64,000 nt of DNA from positions 19,238,001 through 19,302,000 of the forward strand of contig NC_134704.1 of NCBI RefSeq assembly GCF_043290135.1, in the 5' to 3' direction. Positions 12,701 through 23,989 of the stretch are shown one piece after another; positions within the stretch are counted from its first letter, which is position 1; each line of letters opens with the position of its first letter. The DNA comes from Rhipicephalus microplus (Eukaryota; Arthropoda; Arachnida; Ixodida; Ixodidae). The notes under the pieces were generated by a model. That model was not told the DNA's origin and ran no database searches. It saw nothing but the letters and a program-made list of their open reading frames with translations. The translations under genes and the position numbers were made by a program.

Positions 12701-15700
12701 AAACCTGCAACATACAGTGAAGCCATAAAACAAATTATAGTAAGTCATCATTACTAAAGCAATACTACGTAAAAGTATAAACCAATAAAAAATTAAGCTG
12801 GACAACAATCATGAAAATATTGAATCCTGCAAAATAGCTAGATTAGTTGGCCTCGATTCTCAGAAAAAATTAATCACTGAAAAGCAATAAAAATAAATGT
12901 ACAAGTGAATATGTATGGGCCACTGCACACTTTCATAAAACTTTTTTTTTCATGAAGTTTCACACAAGTTTCTGCATGGCAGAAAAATAGCATCCATTGT
13001 GTACTACATTGTTCCTTTCTTCAATGTTCTGCGATTTCATCTGGCTATTATTTAAGTAAATTTTGTAAGCTTAAGTAAATTTTTTTACAAGAGCAGATTT
13101 TCTTTTTTTAATTTGTTCTGTTAAACCATACAAGTGCTATTGCAGTTATGTTAAGTTGTGAATTACATCATGCATTTTCGCTACTGCTGTCTGGGTGATG
13201 CAGCCTAGTCAGGCATTTTTTGGGCCTTTTGATGCATCTCCTAAGACAATTGTAAATTGTCTTGAATAAATTCTGAATGAATGAATGAATGAAAGTTGAG
13301 GCACTGAAGAGTTGAAACCCATTCTTCATCATATGTATTTCAAGCAATGTGAAAGCTGCATGCCTTTTCAAGTTTTTTAAAAATATTCCTAGCCCCAATA
13401 AATTACCCAGGTATTAGCTGCGTCCATGTAGCACATAACCATGAAAAAGTCATGCACCCTTTCAGGTTTTCCATTAAGTAACCACTGTTTTATTTTTTCC
13501 ATACTTTTATGGCGATGGTACAAAAGGGGCTCAATAAGCTTTACCAAAGTTCGTAAGACATGCATTGTCGAACTGTATTCTGCATTGGTGTGAATAGGAT
13601 GCTTCTTCACACAACAAAACTAAGTAATATTTAGCTAGATGTAGCCAATACAATCTCACATTTAGTTTAATGAAAACGGCTAGTATGGATACATACAAGT
13701 CCTACTTTTTAGCTTTTCATTTTTTTCAATCTCACATTTAGTTTAATGAAAACGGCTAGTATGGATACATACAAGTCCTACTTTTTAGCTTTTCATTTTT
13801 TTCTGACTGTCATCGGACTGCGAAAGAGTTCATGATACTTTAGATCTACTCCAATTACTGTTTCTGCCCTGCCCCCAATATAGTCAAGCGTATTTCGCAA
13901 GCAAAATACGAAGCAGCGTAACACAAAACATGCGACCCCCTCACACAAGGCCTCAAGTTATCAGATGTCATAAGTGTGTTAATTAATAACAGAGCATCTA
14001 AAGTGGTGCTTTTCAAGAGACAAGAAATATTCCAGAAAATGCCTAACCAATAATAATATGTACTCGTCTTTATGTTGTTAAAAAAATTTATAGATTCTTT
14101 AGGCTTGTGATGGGCTTGCAGTGACAGCTAACACCATATAACTAATAAACATTAATTTGGTGTAGGATAATTAGTAAAGGTAATAACATAGCTAGAATTT
14201 TATTTCCAGAAGGAGGGTTCAACCATACTTCATGTATGTTCGTGACTGCATATGTATGAGCCCATTTCAATACACATGCAAAATTGAAAAACTTCAGAGG
14301 CGGCTTTGAACCCCCTTCCCCCCCTCCAACTCCCCTGATTACACCACAGACCACAGTTGTTGTCCCGTCCCCTCTCGAAGAGAGCGGCCAGGAGCTTTGT
14401 TTGCCTTTCAAGTGCCGCCAAAGGAAGTCGGGGGGACGCTTAAGCCTTTAATAGGGGCTACTTCTACGTTTTGAAAATCCTTTTTCCTTTGTTATGGCCA
14501 CTTTAAACGGGCGCCGCAAACGACCTTCAGAGCGTCATTTGTCATTTTCTCTGTCCGCTCACGGAGATAGTGAAAGCACCGGTCGTCGACGGAAGAAGAA
14601 ATGCCAGGCAGCGGGCAGACTCACCCTACCAGCCCGAGCAACAGCACCGCTTCTTTTATGGGGACTTACCGAGTGCTTGTGAATGTTTGTTAAAATGTGA
14701 CCCCAATTCCTGTTAATTAAAGTTACTGTTGTTTAAATGTTCACAAGTGTTCGACCGTTAACTGGCTGGATAGCGGACGCTTTGACCCGTCAAATGCGAG
14801 CTGCGAGACCAGCATAGTAAAAAAAGCGCTTCAACTGCCATCGGCCACAAACTCAACATCCGCCGGCAATGGGATACGTCGCCACGGCAAGACCCCCGGT
14901 TGAACCCAAAGACACGCCCATTGCAAGGATTTCATCGCCAAGGAGTTGAGCAGCTGACAGCAGAAGGGCAGCAACAAGGTTGGCTCATTTCATCTCTCAA
15001 CGCTCAAAGCGCAGCTTAGCACCATTTGTTTCACATACGTCCGCTCCGAGACAAAACGTGCAAGCAAGGATGGACCAGGACGAGCTGACGCATGAGTGTC
15101 CAAATGTCACACCACAAGATGAAGCTTCCGCATCAAACGTTCGGCCGCAAAGAAAAACAACCCAATCGACGAGGGCTAAAGAAATGTATCACACGAGCCG
15201 CGAAGAGCACTGCCGTAAACTAGATTCTGTTTGGAAAAACGTGGAGAGCGCTCTTCAGGCACTGTCACGCGCTAAGAGAGAACAGTTTACCGGCGCCAAA
15301 AGGCAGCTTCGTGCAAACTACGACTGCTACGGACAGGCTACCGCAAGATACTCAGTCTTTCTCGAGAAGGCGAAGACGTCTGAAGCCAGGCACGAATTAC
15401 AGCTACAACAGGCAATCGATGAGGACCGTGAGGCGATCGTGAGCGAAAAGTTACGAGAGGCTACGCCGCAAGAACGCGACAAGGCACATGAAACAGCATC
15501 GCAGTTCTCTCTATCGGTACACTCAAGAGCTTCCTCGCGATCACGACGATCGGGCTCCTCCACGATTAGCCTGGCTGCTGTGCAGGCCCGCGCGCAAGCA
15601 GAGGCCGTCAAAGCAAGAGCTCAGTTTGGACATGCCGCAATGCGCTTAGAGAAGGCAAGAATCGAGGCCGAGCTTGAGGTATTGCAACATGAAAAAGAGG

Positions 15701-18700
15701 CAGCTGCTGCAGACGTACAGGCAAGTGCACTCGAGGCAGCTGTGGAACAGGATGGCGGGGAGTGTGTGCGCACCCACCCACCTTTATACCGGACACTATG
15801 GGTTTCGAGCTACATCACTGAGCAAGCCGCCATACATGATGCCGAGCTTATGTCTCTTCGGGCACCTGTTGTTCATCCGAGAAGCCAGAGCTTGGAGCAT
15901 GCCGAAGTAACCAACCACCTCACAGACTTGCGTGACTATCATCAGCCGCCTGCGTACACGCCAGCACCCAACAGTTCCAGCTCAGAGCTTGCCGGCGTCT
16001 TTAAATTCCTGTGCCGCAAGGACCTTGTCTCTACAGGACTTACGAAGTTTGATGATCGACCTGAGAACTTTCGAGCTTGGAAGTCATCTTTCAAAGGCGT
16101 CATCAGAGATGTAGACCTTCCTGCGCAGGAAGAGCTCGACCTTCTATTCAAATGGCTTGGTGCTGAGTCATCGCATCAAGTTCGAAGGTTGAAATCTGTT
16201 TATGTGGATGACTTCTCGAAGGGCTTAAACATCGTGTGGAAACGGCTCGACGACACCTTCAGACGTCCTGAGGCAATTGAGGATGCGCTGCTGAGGAGGT
16301 TGGAGGAATTCCCAAGAATATCGAACCGAGATAATGCCAAATTGCAAGAGCTCGGAGACCTCCTACTGGAACTCGAAGCTGCCAAATCTGATCCCTACCT
16401 TGCCGGTCTTAACTATTTGGATAGCACAAGAGGAATAAACAAAATTGTTTCCAAGTTACCATCTGGACTTCAAGAAAATTGAATGTCAGTGGGGACTAAA
16501 TACAAAAAACAGAACAACACTGCGTTCCCACCCTTTGCGGTTTTTTCAAAGTTCGTTCAAGACCAGGCAAGCATGAGGAACGATCCCAGCTTCATCCTGC
16601 AACCACCATATGTCTCCCCTTCGATCACACAGTGAGAAGAAGAAACGACCACCAAGACCCCGCTGCACAAGTCATCTGTGTCAGCAAGGAAAACAAACGT
16701 AGATCACGCCTTCGAGCAGGTTCAGGAAACCACTCCAAAGCAGCTACTTGAATCGAAGAGCTTCGAAAAATGGTGCCCGCATCACAAGAAGACTCATCCT
16801 CTTGCACGGTGTCGCGTTTTCCGTGAAAAAACACTGGAAGAGCGGATGACCTTTCTTAAAGCGCACGGAATATGTCTACGATGTTGTTTATCCCCAAATC
16901 ACACGCAGTGGCAATGCAAGGCAGTTGTAAAATGCTACATATGCAGCAGCGGTAATCATGCGACAGCACTTCACCCATCAACTACGTGCTCAGAGTCGCC
17001 GAAGCCTATTGAACGCGATAACAGCTCTACTCAGAATTTGGATGAACGAGTCACATCTACGAGTCACCGAGGTTGCAGATGAACGAGTCACCGAGGTTGC
17101 AGACGTGAACGACAACTACAGATCGTGCGCTAAAATCTGCCTTGTGGATGTGACTCATCAATCTTAGCCTGACAAAATATTAAAAGCATACGCGATACTC
17201 GATGAACAGAGTAATCGTTCGTTGGTTCTGCCAGAACTTCTCGAAGAGTTCAGTGTGGAGGGCACACCTACCCAGTACACATTACGCACTTGTTCCGGCA
17301 GTACTGAGGTTGTTGGTAAGGTCACAAACGGCTTCCTTGTGCGGAGCGTATCGGGCAATGTCAAGCTCTCCCTTCCGCCTCTTCTTGAGTGCGATGAGAT
17401 TCCGGACAACAGGGAAGAAATTCCAATGCCAGACGCAGCACGGAACTACCCGCACTTGAAGGCCATTGCCGCTCACATTCCACCTCTCGAAGAGGCAAGA
17501 ATATTGCTCCTCCTCGGTCGAGAAGTTCTCAGAGTCCACAAAGTTCGCCAGACCATTAACGGGCCACTTGACGCTCCTTATGCACAGAGGCTCGATCTCG
17601 GATGGGTCATTGTCGGAAACGTCTGCCTGGGTCGTACGCGTAAAACAGGCACCATAAATGTGTTAAAAACACCCATTCTGGGCAAGGGAAGACCATCCCT
17701 TTTCACCCCATGTACAAAACATTTCATGGTGATAGAAGCGCCGGTTCTCTACACTGCGGATAGGCATCAGGTCAAGAATGATTTCTCATCAATAACAGCA
17801 TCAGATGACACCTTGGCACCTAACCTGTTCGAGACAACGCGAGAAGAAAACGAGCGTTCTCTGTCTATAGAAGATAGAGCCTTCCTCAATATCATGGATA
17901 GGGAATTATACAAAGACAGGTCCAACAACTGGATTGCCCCTCTACCTTTTCCCTCACCAAGAAGACAACTTCCGAATAACCGAGAACAGGCTCTCTCTCG
18001 CCTGTACTCGCTGCGACGCACGTTGCGAAAAAACCCTGAGACAAAGGAGCGCTTCGTGCACTTCATGAAAGGATATAAAAGAAGGCGACGTCGTGCTCAT
18101 CAGGGACAAAGAAGCAAATCGCAACGATTGGCCCATCGGCGTTGTCACCCAAAGTCTGCCCAGTGCGAACGGAATGGTGCGCAAGGTGGAGGTGAAGATT
18201 GCAAGGAATGGCGCAATAAAGAAACTCTGCCGACCGATATCGGAAGTGGTGCCCTTGTTTTCACCATCAACAAACTGTGGCGTCTAACAAGCAGACACCA
18301 GACGGGGAGTGTGCCGTCCCCTCTCGAAGAGAGCGGCCAGGAGTCGTGTTTGCCTTTCAAGTGCCGCCAAAGGAAGTCGGGGGGATGCTTAAGCCCCTAA
18401 TAGGGGCTACTTCTACGTTTTGAAAATACTTTTTCCTTTGTTATGGCCACTTTAAACGGGCACCGCAAACGACCTTCAGAGCGTCATTATCTTCTCTGTC
18501 GGCTCATGGAGAGAGTGAAAGCACCGGTCATCGACGGAAGAACAAATGCCAGGCGGCGGGCAGACTCACCCTACCAGCCCGAGCAACAGCACCGCTTTTT
18601 TTACGGGGACTTACTGAGTGCTTGTAAATGTTTGTTAAAATGTGGCCCCAATTCCTGTTAATTAAAGTTACTTTTGTTTAAATGTTCACAAGTGTTTGAC

Positions 18701-21700
18701 CGTTCACTGGCTGGATAGCGAACGCTTTGACCCGTCAAATGCGAGCTGCGACACCTGCATAGCTGTAGTGCATTGCAATCAACTCGTGCATTAAAGCTTT
18801 GGTTTGAGGTTTTGATTCCCTTTGTCAGTACAGTCTAACCTGGATATACCTCATTCGAAGGGCATCATTAAATAGTTCAATGAATTATAACCGCCCAAAA
18901 AAAGTCTATGAATTAGTCTGCAAACTCTGCCTATTTCAGACAGTACCTTAATATTGTGGAAAAAAAGCACTTCCGATTTTTTTTTCCTCTTGCTTATTAT
19001 TTTACTGATTATTTTTCACTCACATTTTTTTTTTTTCAGAATGTCGGTGCTGGAATGAAGCTTTTCGGTTTCTTGAAGCATTGTGGCAATACTCGTTACG
19101 GTAATGAATGGCTGCAGGCAGTAAGTTTCACTGCACAACAATTGATTTTTTTCGATGATTGGTGGTCTTCCCTGCACTATACAGCTGTGTTGCGCTGAAG
19201 CCTCGTAAAGCAATATGCCATTCACGAGCGCAAATAACTTTCCTGGTGCATGAGCCATTCATGTTTTGAGACACGCACACCACTTGTTTTTCCACCATGG
19301 TTTGCACTTTCGATCAGATTCAAAGCTTTGTTTCACAGAATCTGCCATGACAGTGCTCTTCTTCAGCATGAAAATTTCTGACGAAGTAAATAACCATATG
19401 ATAAGGACAAGCTGACGTCATGGTTGCACTGCAGTGAAGCGTCTGGTTTACTGAATGTTGAGGCATAGGCATGGACCAGGCTCCTCCATTTTGGGTGGAG
19501 GGCGGGGGGGGTCATCATTGTGCTGCCCCTGTTCCCTACATGTCAATGTGTAGGGGTGCAATTTTCACCACAACCCCCCATGCGCATGCATTTGTATCAA
19601 GGTGAACAGCCATTTAATATATGCATAACAGAGTAGGTATTTTTAGTTTCGCAAAGAGATGGAGCATTGGTTCAATAAAGCAAATGATCCCATAAATTTA
19701 GGTTTTACAGTACATGCCAAGCAGCCTGCAAAACGCATACAGAAAGAATAGGCCTGTTTTTAATGTGTATCTGCCTTTTTTTGCTTGCACTATACAAACA
19801 TGTACATCGCTTTCAAGCCAATCTCTGGCATTGCACAAAGCCAGTCGACTCATTATCATTTTCCCCCACCTTGACTCAGACAGAAGCAATAAGCTCATGA
19901 AAACAGCCTGCCTAGCCAGCAAGCAAGCAGTATGTTTGTGCAGTCATGGTCAGAACATATTCACAAAATTTATAACCTCAGTTAGCCAAACAAGTTGCCT
20001 ACAGTTTCGACCATACATCCATTCATGCAATGGCTTGAAGGATACTCACCTTTCGAAACCTTTTCTGGTCCCCTTTTCCGAAATTCCTCCATGTCCCCCA
20101 AGAATCGCCAGGAAGCAGCACCCAATTTCCTACTTCCAAGTTTTTGACATGTGGCCCAGCCTAGAAATAAGATGTGGAAATTGTCACTCCTTCATCAACA
20201 TTTTTCCCTCCTGGAAACTAACATAAGCATGAATCTCAGTGGAGGAAATCAATTCGCAGATTTAATATATAGAAATGCACACCAATATCCAGTCTTTTTT
20301 TTTTTCATATCACTATTATTGCATTGCTACTAAATTGCCAAATTGTTACAACATAAGACACACAATACCATGATGTGCATTTTAACCCTGTGCGAACTAA
20401 ATAGCCTCGGTTTCTTTTATATTTGAGACGAAATGAAGAACCATCTCCTTACAAAGGCTCCTTTTGGGTGACAAAACTGTGGCAAGAATGGTTGAAAAAT
20501 GCTTTTTCCAGATTTAAATGCACATAAAAGGATCAACCGTCTCAGATAGTGCATAGTTCCTACCTAATTCCTTGTGCATGGCAAATCTGCAAGCACTACA
20601 AATGAAATGTTGCATTATTTATAACTTATCATCAAATTACAATTACTATATTTGTTCCTCACAAACAGTAGCTTCTATGACAAAGAAGGCTAAAAGACCG
20701 TTATGGGGGGATACATTAATCAACAACTGAAAGTGCACAAACACCGAAAGTTCTACGGAAACTGAGAAGGTGGATTAATTTTTATGGAAAGGACATCTTA
20801 CACCACCATGTTGTTTTTTGAGGATATGACTTGCGCTAGTCGGATTGGGTCTCCGAATTCTTCAAAGGCTCCTGAGGACAATCTGTTCAACAGTATGGCC
20901 AATTTGCTGCCACAACTTCTCCTATGAAATAATTTCTCGCTCATCACCAAAATTTGAGTTCAATCCCTTTTCATTCAACAAGATTTTAGAACACTTATAG
21001 TGTCTATCGGCTTATATGGCAGCATAGTTTCTTTATTCATTAGAAGTGTAAGGACACAAAGTAGTCAACATGCCACGCGATAATTCATTAATACTACAGG
21101 CCACTCTACCAAAGCTTGTATCCAATTTATAACAATCGATATGTGTGTGTATATGTGTGTGTGTGCACGTGCATGTGTGCGTGCATGTAGGGTATGTCCC
21201 AAAAGTTTCCAGAATTTTTTTTTGTTAGTTGGCAGCACCGCTTGACAGGGTGGCACTTCAGGTGCACAAGTGTGGGATATAAGCTTCAAAACGAGTCTAG
21301 TTCCTGATGACCGTGAGTAGTCGTTGAGGTGGGTCAAGCCATTGCAAAGGTATCACCTGCACCTTCGTTGAGAGAAAATATTAACAGGTTTTTGGAGCAG
21401 TGTCATGCAATCAAGTTTTGTCTGAAACAGAAATGAAAATAGGGCAGAGATGATCAAAATGTTTCAGAAAGCCTACAGAGATGACACGATAAAACAAAGC
21501 CATACTTTGATGCAGCACAAGAGGTTCCGGGAAAGTCAGAAATCTGTCAATGACGACGACCACTCTGGACGTCTGTCACATTTACAAATGAACGGCTCGA
21601 TGCAGAAATTGCGTGAAGTATCTGATAAGCCTCGGCGATTAAGTGTTTGGATGATCGCGGAGAAGTGTGGAATACCCAAAGCAATCCTTTGTCCCAGTTT

Positions 21701-23557
21701 GATGGAGAATATTCTAATAAAGAAAGTCTGCATGGAAATGGTGCCAAAAGTCTTGAGTGAAGTGCAGGAGGAGTCACACCGCACTGATTCTCTTTCTAAG
21801 TTGCAGGCCAGAATGGGTGTGGCAGCGCAGCTCCAGCCACTGTACAGCATCAATCCTCACCTTTTTTTTTCCCCAATGATCAAAGAAAACCTGAATATAA
21901 GTCGACATGAAATGCTAGAGACAGTAAAAGCATCTTCAAAGACTTCACTAAAGGAGGTCCTTGATGGGTTACAAGGCATCTTCAATATTTGGCTGAAGCA
22001 TTAAAAACAATGCATTAAATCAGGGCCACATTGCTTTGAAAAGTCGTTAAAAGATTGTAAACTTATATAGAATAAGTTATTCATAAAATAAAATTCCAGA
22101 AATTTTTGGGACAGACCCTGTGTATGTTAAGCAAATGAGAAATAATAGTCACAGAAACTTCCAGAGAGCTTGCTCCTACAATTATATCTTGAAAACGGTT
22201 GCCCTGCTGGCCAAGTGAAAAATTGTGTGGAGAAAAAGAAAGGAAAACTCATAAGGTATCAATGAATGACTTTAAGAAAAGTGCCACCAATAACCCCCTT
22301 TCACAATGCCCTTTTTCTCCTATGTTGCACATGCCCTGACAAGCATTGTATACAATTCTTCCAAATCTGGCTATTCCTTCCCCCCCCCCCTTTTTTTATT
22401 CATGGTATTCAAAGAAATCCTGGTATAAATTGTGATTTTTAAGCTGTAAATGTAGCATTCAGACGTTCTTTTTGCTTGAGCGTGCGTGAGTGTATTATAG
22501 TGCGACGCTTGTGTATTGCATATCTATGAATAACCCAGCCTCTTTCCTGCCTGTCTGCAGTTTCCTGTCACCGCAGGTGTGCTGCCACAAAACCTACAAC
22601 TGCTGCAGCTGTCTTTTCCAGCTAACCCACATCCACCTCGCCATCATTGATGAAGCCGGATCAAGCAGACATCGGTAATGAGTGTGCAAGCGGGGAATAT
22701 TGCTCCCGACGTGTGCGATACGTCGCTTGTCTGTCTAGCTTCACACAAGATGGCTGTCGAATAAAAGCAGGTGTTGCACAGCTGCCGCCAAACAACCAAG
22801 GCGCCATGAAGGAGTTCTTGGCGTCCACTATCAGGCTATGCCGATGGCAGTAAATATAACACAGTGGGTCAAACACACATATCTTGTAAGCCTATGTGTT
22901 TCATTTCAGAACATTAATTAGAATATTGGAGAAAACAACACAATCTCCGTAGTACCGGCACGCGCCACGATTTGAAACTCGCGCCGCCTTAAGAATTTTG
23001 AGGTTGCCCTGCGGATACCTAGCGGCACTAAAACCTGCTACTGTCTGCACATGCAACGAAATTGACACGCCAATTAAACGTGACTTCTGTAAGAATGATA
23101 CGAAACAAAGCAACAATCACGTCTAAATCTGGCAACTGACTTATGCAACGCCAAACAGAGCCTTGCCCGAAACAAACCACCTCGGGCGCCACAGTGAAGC
23201 ATGTTACGTAGTGTTACGTACCTCAACCACTTCTCCCACACCTTCGAGTCCTGCTTTCGCGGGAAGGCTTGGCTTGATTCCGTAGGTTCCTTGTATTGTG
23301 TTTATGTCTGAAGGATTTATCGGGGCTGCCAGGATTTTGACCAAGATTTCGTCGGCGCCCAGTGTGTCGGGAACGGCTTCTTCGACACGCTCCAAAACTT
23401 TGCAAGGATCTCCAAATTCCTTAAACTGTACGGCGTAACTGCTCTTTCTTGACCATGTTATACTCATCGCATGACAAGGTTTGCAAGACGCTAAAAGCGG
23501 CGATTGAGATCTCAGCAAGACTCCAAGAAGACGAACGCACCGCATTGAGGCTGCCAT
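9307..23557 (-). CDS. MECR: Mitochondrial enoyl-[acyl-carrier-protein] reductase / trans-2-enoyl-CoA reductase, complete, 4 exons
   Basis: Family role: MECR carries out the last, NADPH-dependent step of mitochondrial fatty acid synthesis, reducing trans-2-enoyl thioesters; the pathway feeds lipoate formation. Exons 23222-23557, 20050-20160, 12430-12704 and 9307-9718 join with consistent phases into 377 residues, close to the animal norm of about 370. Residues 1-40 are rich in Arg and Ser without acids, as in a mitochondrial presequence. NPSDINTIQGTYG contains the presumed catalytic Tyr92. GNWVLLPGDSWGTW follows at about 125-138. NSGVGQ (191-196) is the nucleotide-binding glycine motif, and Arg214 in NIVRDRP fits NADPH preference. 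The C-terminus matches the family end. The ATG at 23557 has an A at -3 and G at +4. Introns 1 and 2 host mobile elements. No break was seen. Confidence 0.96.
10821..11050 (-). repeat. tRNA-derived SINE copy in MECR intron 3
   Basis: Inverted copy. The (ATT)n tail appears as gataataatat at 10821-10831. The body contains ttccttaacgtccactgac and atttcacctcaatcgaaacg, and the box B region reads aaaatcgaacccgcgacc. The tRNA-like head ends near 11050. The same family is at 1331, 39114 and 43885. It is diverged. Confidence 0.82.
11060..12429. other. MECR intron 3, remainder
   Basis: AT-rich intron with pyrimidine-rich runs near 11500-11560. I see no coding exon, RNA gene or named repeat. Confidence 0.5.
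12430..12704 (-). CDS. MECR: MECR exon 3 (nucleotide-binding domain)
   Basis: The exon is 275 bp, between ttgcag and gtgag on the minus strand. It reads VSNKLDIVTAATMTVNTPTA, the glycine motif GANSGVGQAAIQIG, NIVRDRPN and LGADYVVTEEEL. It ends with two bases (AG) that exon 4 completes to Arg. Confidence 0.95.
12705..14360. other. MECR intron 2, part 3' of the Bel/Pao insertion
   Basis: AT-rich intron. Around 13170-13293 is a short sequence ending in ...aataaattctgaatgaatgaatgaatgaa that resembles the tailed 3' end of a LINE. A 76-bp tandem duplication follows at 13651. No exon is visible. Confidence 0.4.
13651..13802. repeat. 76-bp perfect tandem duplication
   Basis: The unit starting caatctcacatttagtttaa at 13651 is repeated from 13727 with no difference that I can see over 76 bases. 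It sits inside MECR intron 2 and is non-coding. Perfect identity points to a recent duplication or an assembly join. Confidence 0.9.
14361..14815 (+). repeat. 5' LTR of the Bel/Pao element
   Basis: Aligns with 18310-18760 throughout, with scattered substitutions and short indels. The 3' boundary (around 14814) is estimated from where similarity stops, just after gcatag. No clear primer-binding site follows. Confidence 0.85.
15070..16482 (+). pseudogene. Bel/Pao gag-like ORF (470 residues), ended by a nonsense codon
   Basis: The first ATG is at 15070; the open frame extends upstream without another ATG. The N-terminal two thirds are charged and helical (for example EKARIEAELEVLQHEKEAAA), consistent with a coiled coil. 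The C-terminal part has the DUF1759-type pattern LTKFDDRPENFRAWKSSF and LGAESSHQVRRL. At 16480 a TGA sits where the family has Trp (LQEKW); the frame continues afterwards with MSVGTKYKKQNN and similarity to the family resumes. The protein would be a structural or RNA-binding Gag-like product in cytoplasmic particles, but this copy is broken. Confidence 0.85.
16678..17082 (+). pseudogene. Bel/Pao zinc-knuckle region
   Basis: The ORF carries the Cys/His pattern of Bel/Pao polyproteins. It runs KTHPLARCRVF, then HGICLRCCLSPNHTQWQC, then CYICSSGNHATALHP: a CHHC/CCHC-like metal-binding region that normally binds nucleic acid between gag and protease. It is out of frame with the preceding gag remnant, so the polyprotein is broken here too. 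A short repeat (gatgaacgagtcac... at 17040-17100) looks like a local duplication. Confidence 0.8.
17183..18080 (+). pseudogene. Bel/Pao aspartic protease (DUF1758) and start of reverse transcriptase region
   Basis: The open frame reads AYAILDEQSNRSLVLPELLE, where LDEQSN is the usual DUF1758 active-site form. It continues with ARILLLLGREVLRVHKVRQT and LDLGWVIVGNVCLGR, then the linker before the reverse transcriptase (LFETTREENERSLSIEDRAF, LPFPSPRRQLPNN). The frame keeps sense to about 18075, where similarity stops abruptly and the integrase tail begins. The polymerase core with its YxDD box is absent. Confidence 0.85.
18081..18287 (+). pseudogene. Bel/Pao integrase C-terminal tail (DUF5641-like)
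   Basis: In a frame shifted from the protease, the sequence reads EGDVVLIRDKEANRNDWPIG, then NGMVRKVEVKIARNG and RPISEVVPLF. The GDVVLI.D....R..WP.G pattern is the C-terminal region after the Bel/Pao integrase core. Its direct contact with the polymerase linker marks an internal deletion of some kilobases. Confidence 0.85.
18310..18760 (+). repeat. 3' LTR of the Bel/Pao element
   Basis: Starts tgtgccgtcccctctcgaag after the purine tract and ends near 18758-18760. It matches the 5' LTR with several percent divergence. Confidence 0.85.
18761..20049. other. MECR intron 2, part 5' of the Bel/Pao insertion
   Basis: Mostly AT-rich intron. Around 19490-19580 is a G-run followed by gtcatcattgtgctgcccct, reminiscent of the G/C-run repeat at 26195. 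No exon is seen apart from MECR exon 2. Confidence 0.4.
20050..20160 (-). CDS. MECR: MECR exon 2 (111 bp)
   Basis: This exon bridges GEVVE and VSNKLDI. On the minus strand it follows ttatttctag and ends before gtgagt. It is 37 codons in phase 0 on both sides and reads AGPHVKNLEVGNWVLLPGDS then WGTW. The order G.WV...G.GTW matches the MECR segment expected there, and both borders are clean. Confidence 0.9.
21190..22118 (+). mobile_element. Deleted mariner-family DNA transposon
   Basis: Imperfect terminal inverted repeats of about 28 bp bound the element: gggtatgtcccaaaagtttc at the left and the complement of ggacagaccc at the right. A TA lies immediately left (21188-21189). The interior encodes a broken transposase. 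Before 21450 a remnant with EQCHAIKFCLKQK reads in a frame interrupted by stops. Then 21450-22004 carries FQKAYRDDTIKQS, the KRFRES helix, MVPKVLSEVQEE, and after a deletion the C-terminal GVAAQLQPLYS and MIKENLNISR blocks. The catalytic D,D(34)D core is largely missing, so it cannot move by itself. It lies in MECR intron 1. Confidence 0.86.
21450..22004 (+). pseudogene. Mariner transposase remnant
   Basis: The 184-codon frame joins the N-terminal helix-turn-helix part (RLSVWMIAEKCGIPKAI) to the C-terminal tail (PMIKENLNISRHEMLETVKA) of a mariner transposase. Roughly the central half, with most of the catalytic aspartates, is deleted. It is non-functional. Confidence 0.8.
22125..23221. other. 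MECR intron 1, remainder
   Basis: Contains a C-run with T-run at 22380-22397 and unremarkable intron sequence. Short open frames near 22490-22850 match nothing I know. No exon between MECR exons 1 and 2 is needed, since their phases fit. Confidence 0.45.
23222..23557 (-). CDS. MECR: MECR exon 1 (presequence and N-terminal catalytic part)
   Basis: Begins MAASMRCVRLLGVLLRSQSP, an import presequence, and ends in GLEGVGEVVE, 112 codons, phase 0, before a gtacgt donor. It carries the NPSDIN..QG.Y motif of the family. Confidence 0.95.
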
Positions 23558-23989
23558 GTTTGTTTAGACTGTGGTTGCTAGATTTAGCCCAGTGATACGC
23601 GCCAAAATCAGTTTAATAGCACAACTTGTTTCAAATATGTACGACGTGTTTTGCACCAAAAACTACAAATAATACTCTTAGCACACAATAAATATCCCAA
23701 TTTACACTTAAAATGATTTTTTATTTTTATTGACTTTATTTTAATTTGTCATATGCAATGTAATTACATCAACTATTTCACCGCACAGCGCAGAACCTCC
23801 GAGAGTGCGAGTGGGCAGAAAAGCTTGCCACGCGTTAATCTTTAAGGCCATGCACAATGTTGCACAGTGTCAGTACGTTGCAACAGATGGCAGCCCTCAC
23901 TAAATAATTTGTAATAGCGCGTGTTTTGAATTGCCGGAATGGAATGTTGGCAAATGTGCTCTGCTTGTATTCCCTCTATCCGCTCCCGT
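23558..23989. other. Intergenic upstream of MECR
   Basis: This should hold the MECR promoter, but I see no TATA box or other clear element at a useful distance. AT-rich sequence at 23690-23760 precedes the LINE. Confidence 0.3.

Larger units (their letters stand above)
14361..18760 (+). mobile_element. Bel/Pao LTR retrotransposon, internally deleted and mutated
   Basis: Two related LTRs of about 450 bp (14361-14815 and 18310-18760), both beginning TGT.CCGTCCCCTCTCGAAG, flank an internal region. This holds a gag ORF, a Cys/His-rich knuckle region, a DUF1758-type protease, the first part of the reverse transcriptase region, and then directly a DUF5641-like integrase tail. A purine tract (gacggggag, 18301-18309) precedes the 3' LTR. 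Reverse transcriptase core, RNase H and integrase core are missing. The LTRs differ at many sites and by small indels, so the insertion is old. Target duplication is uncertain (agttgt left, agctgt right). The element lies in MECR intron 2, antisense to that gene. Confidence 0.92.
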
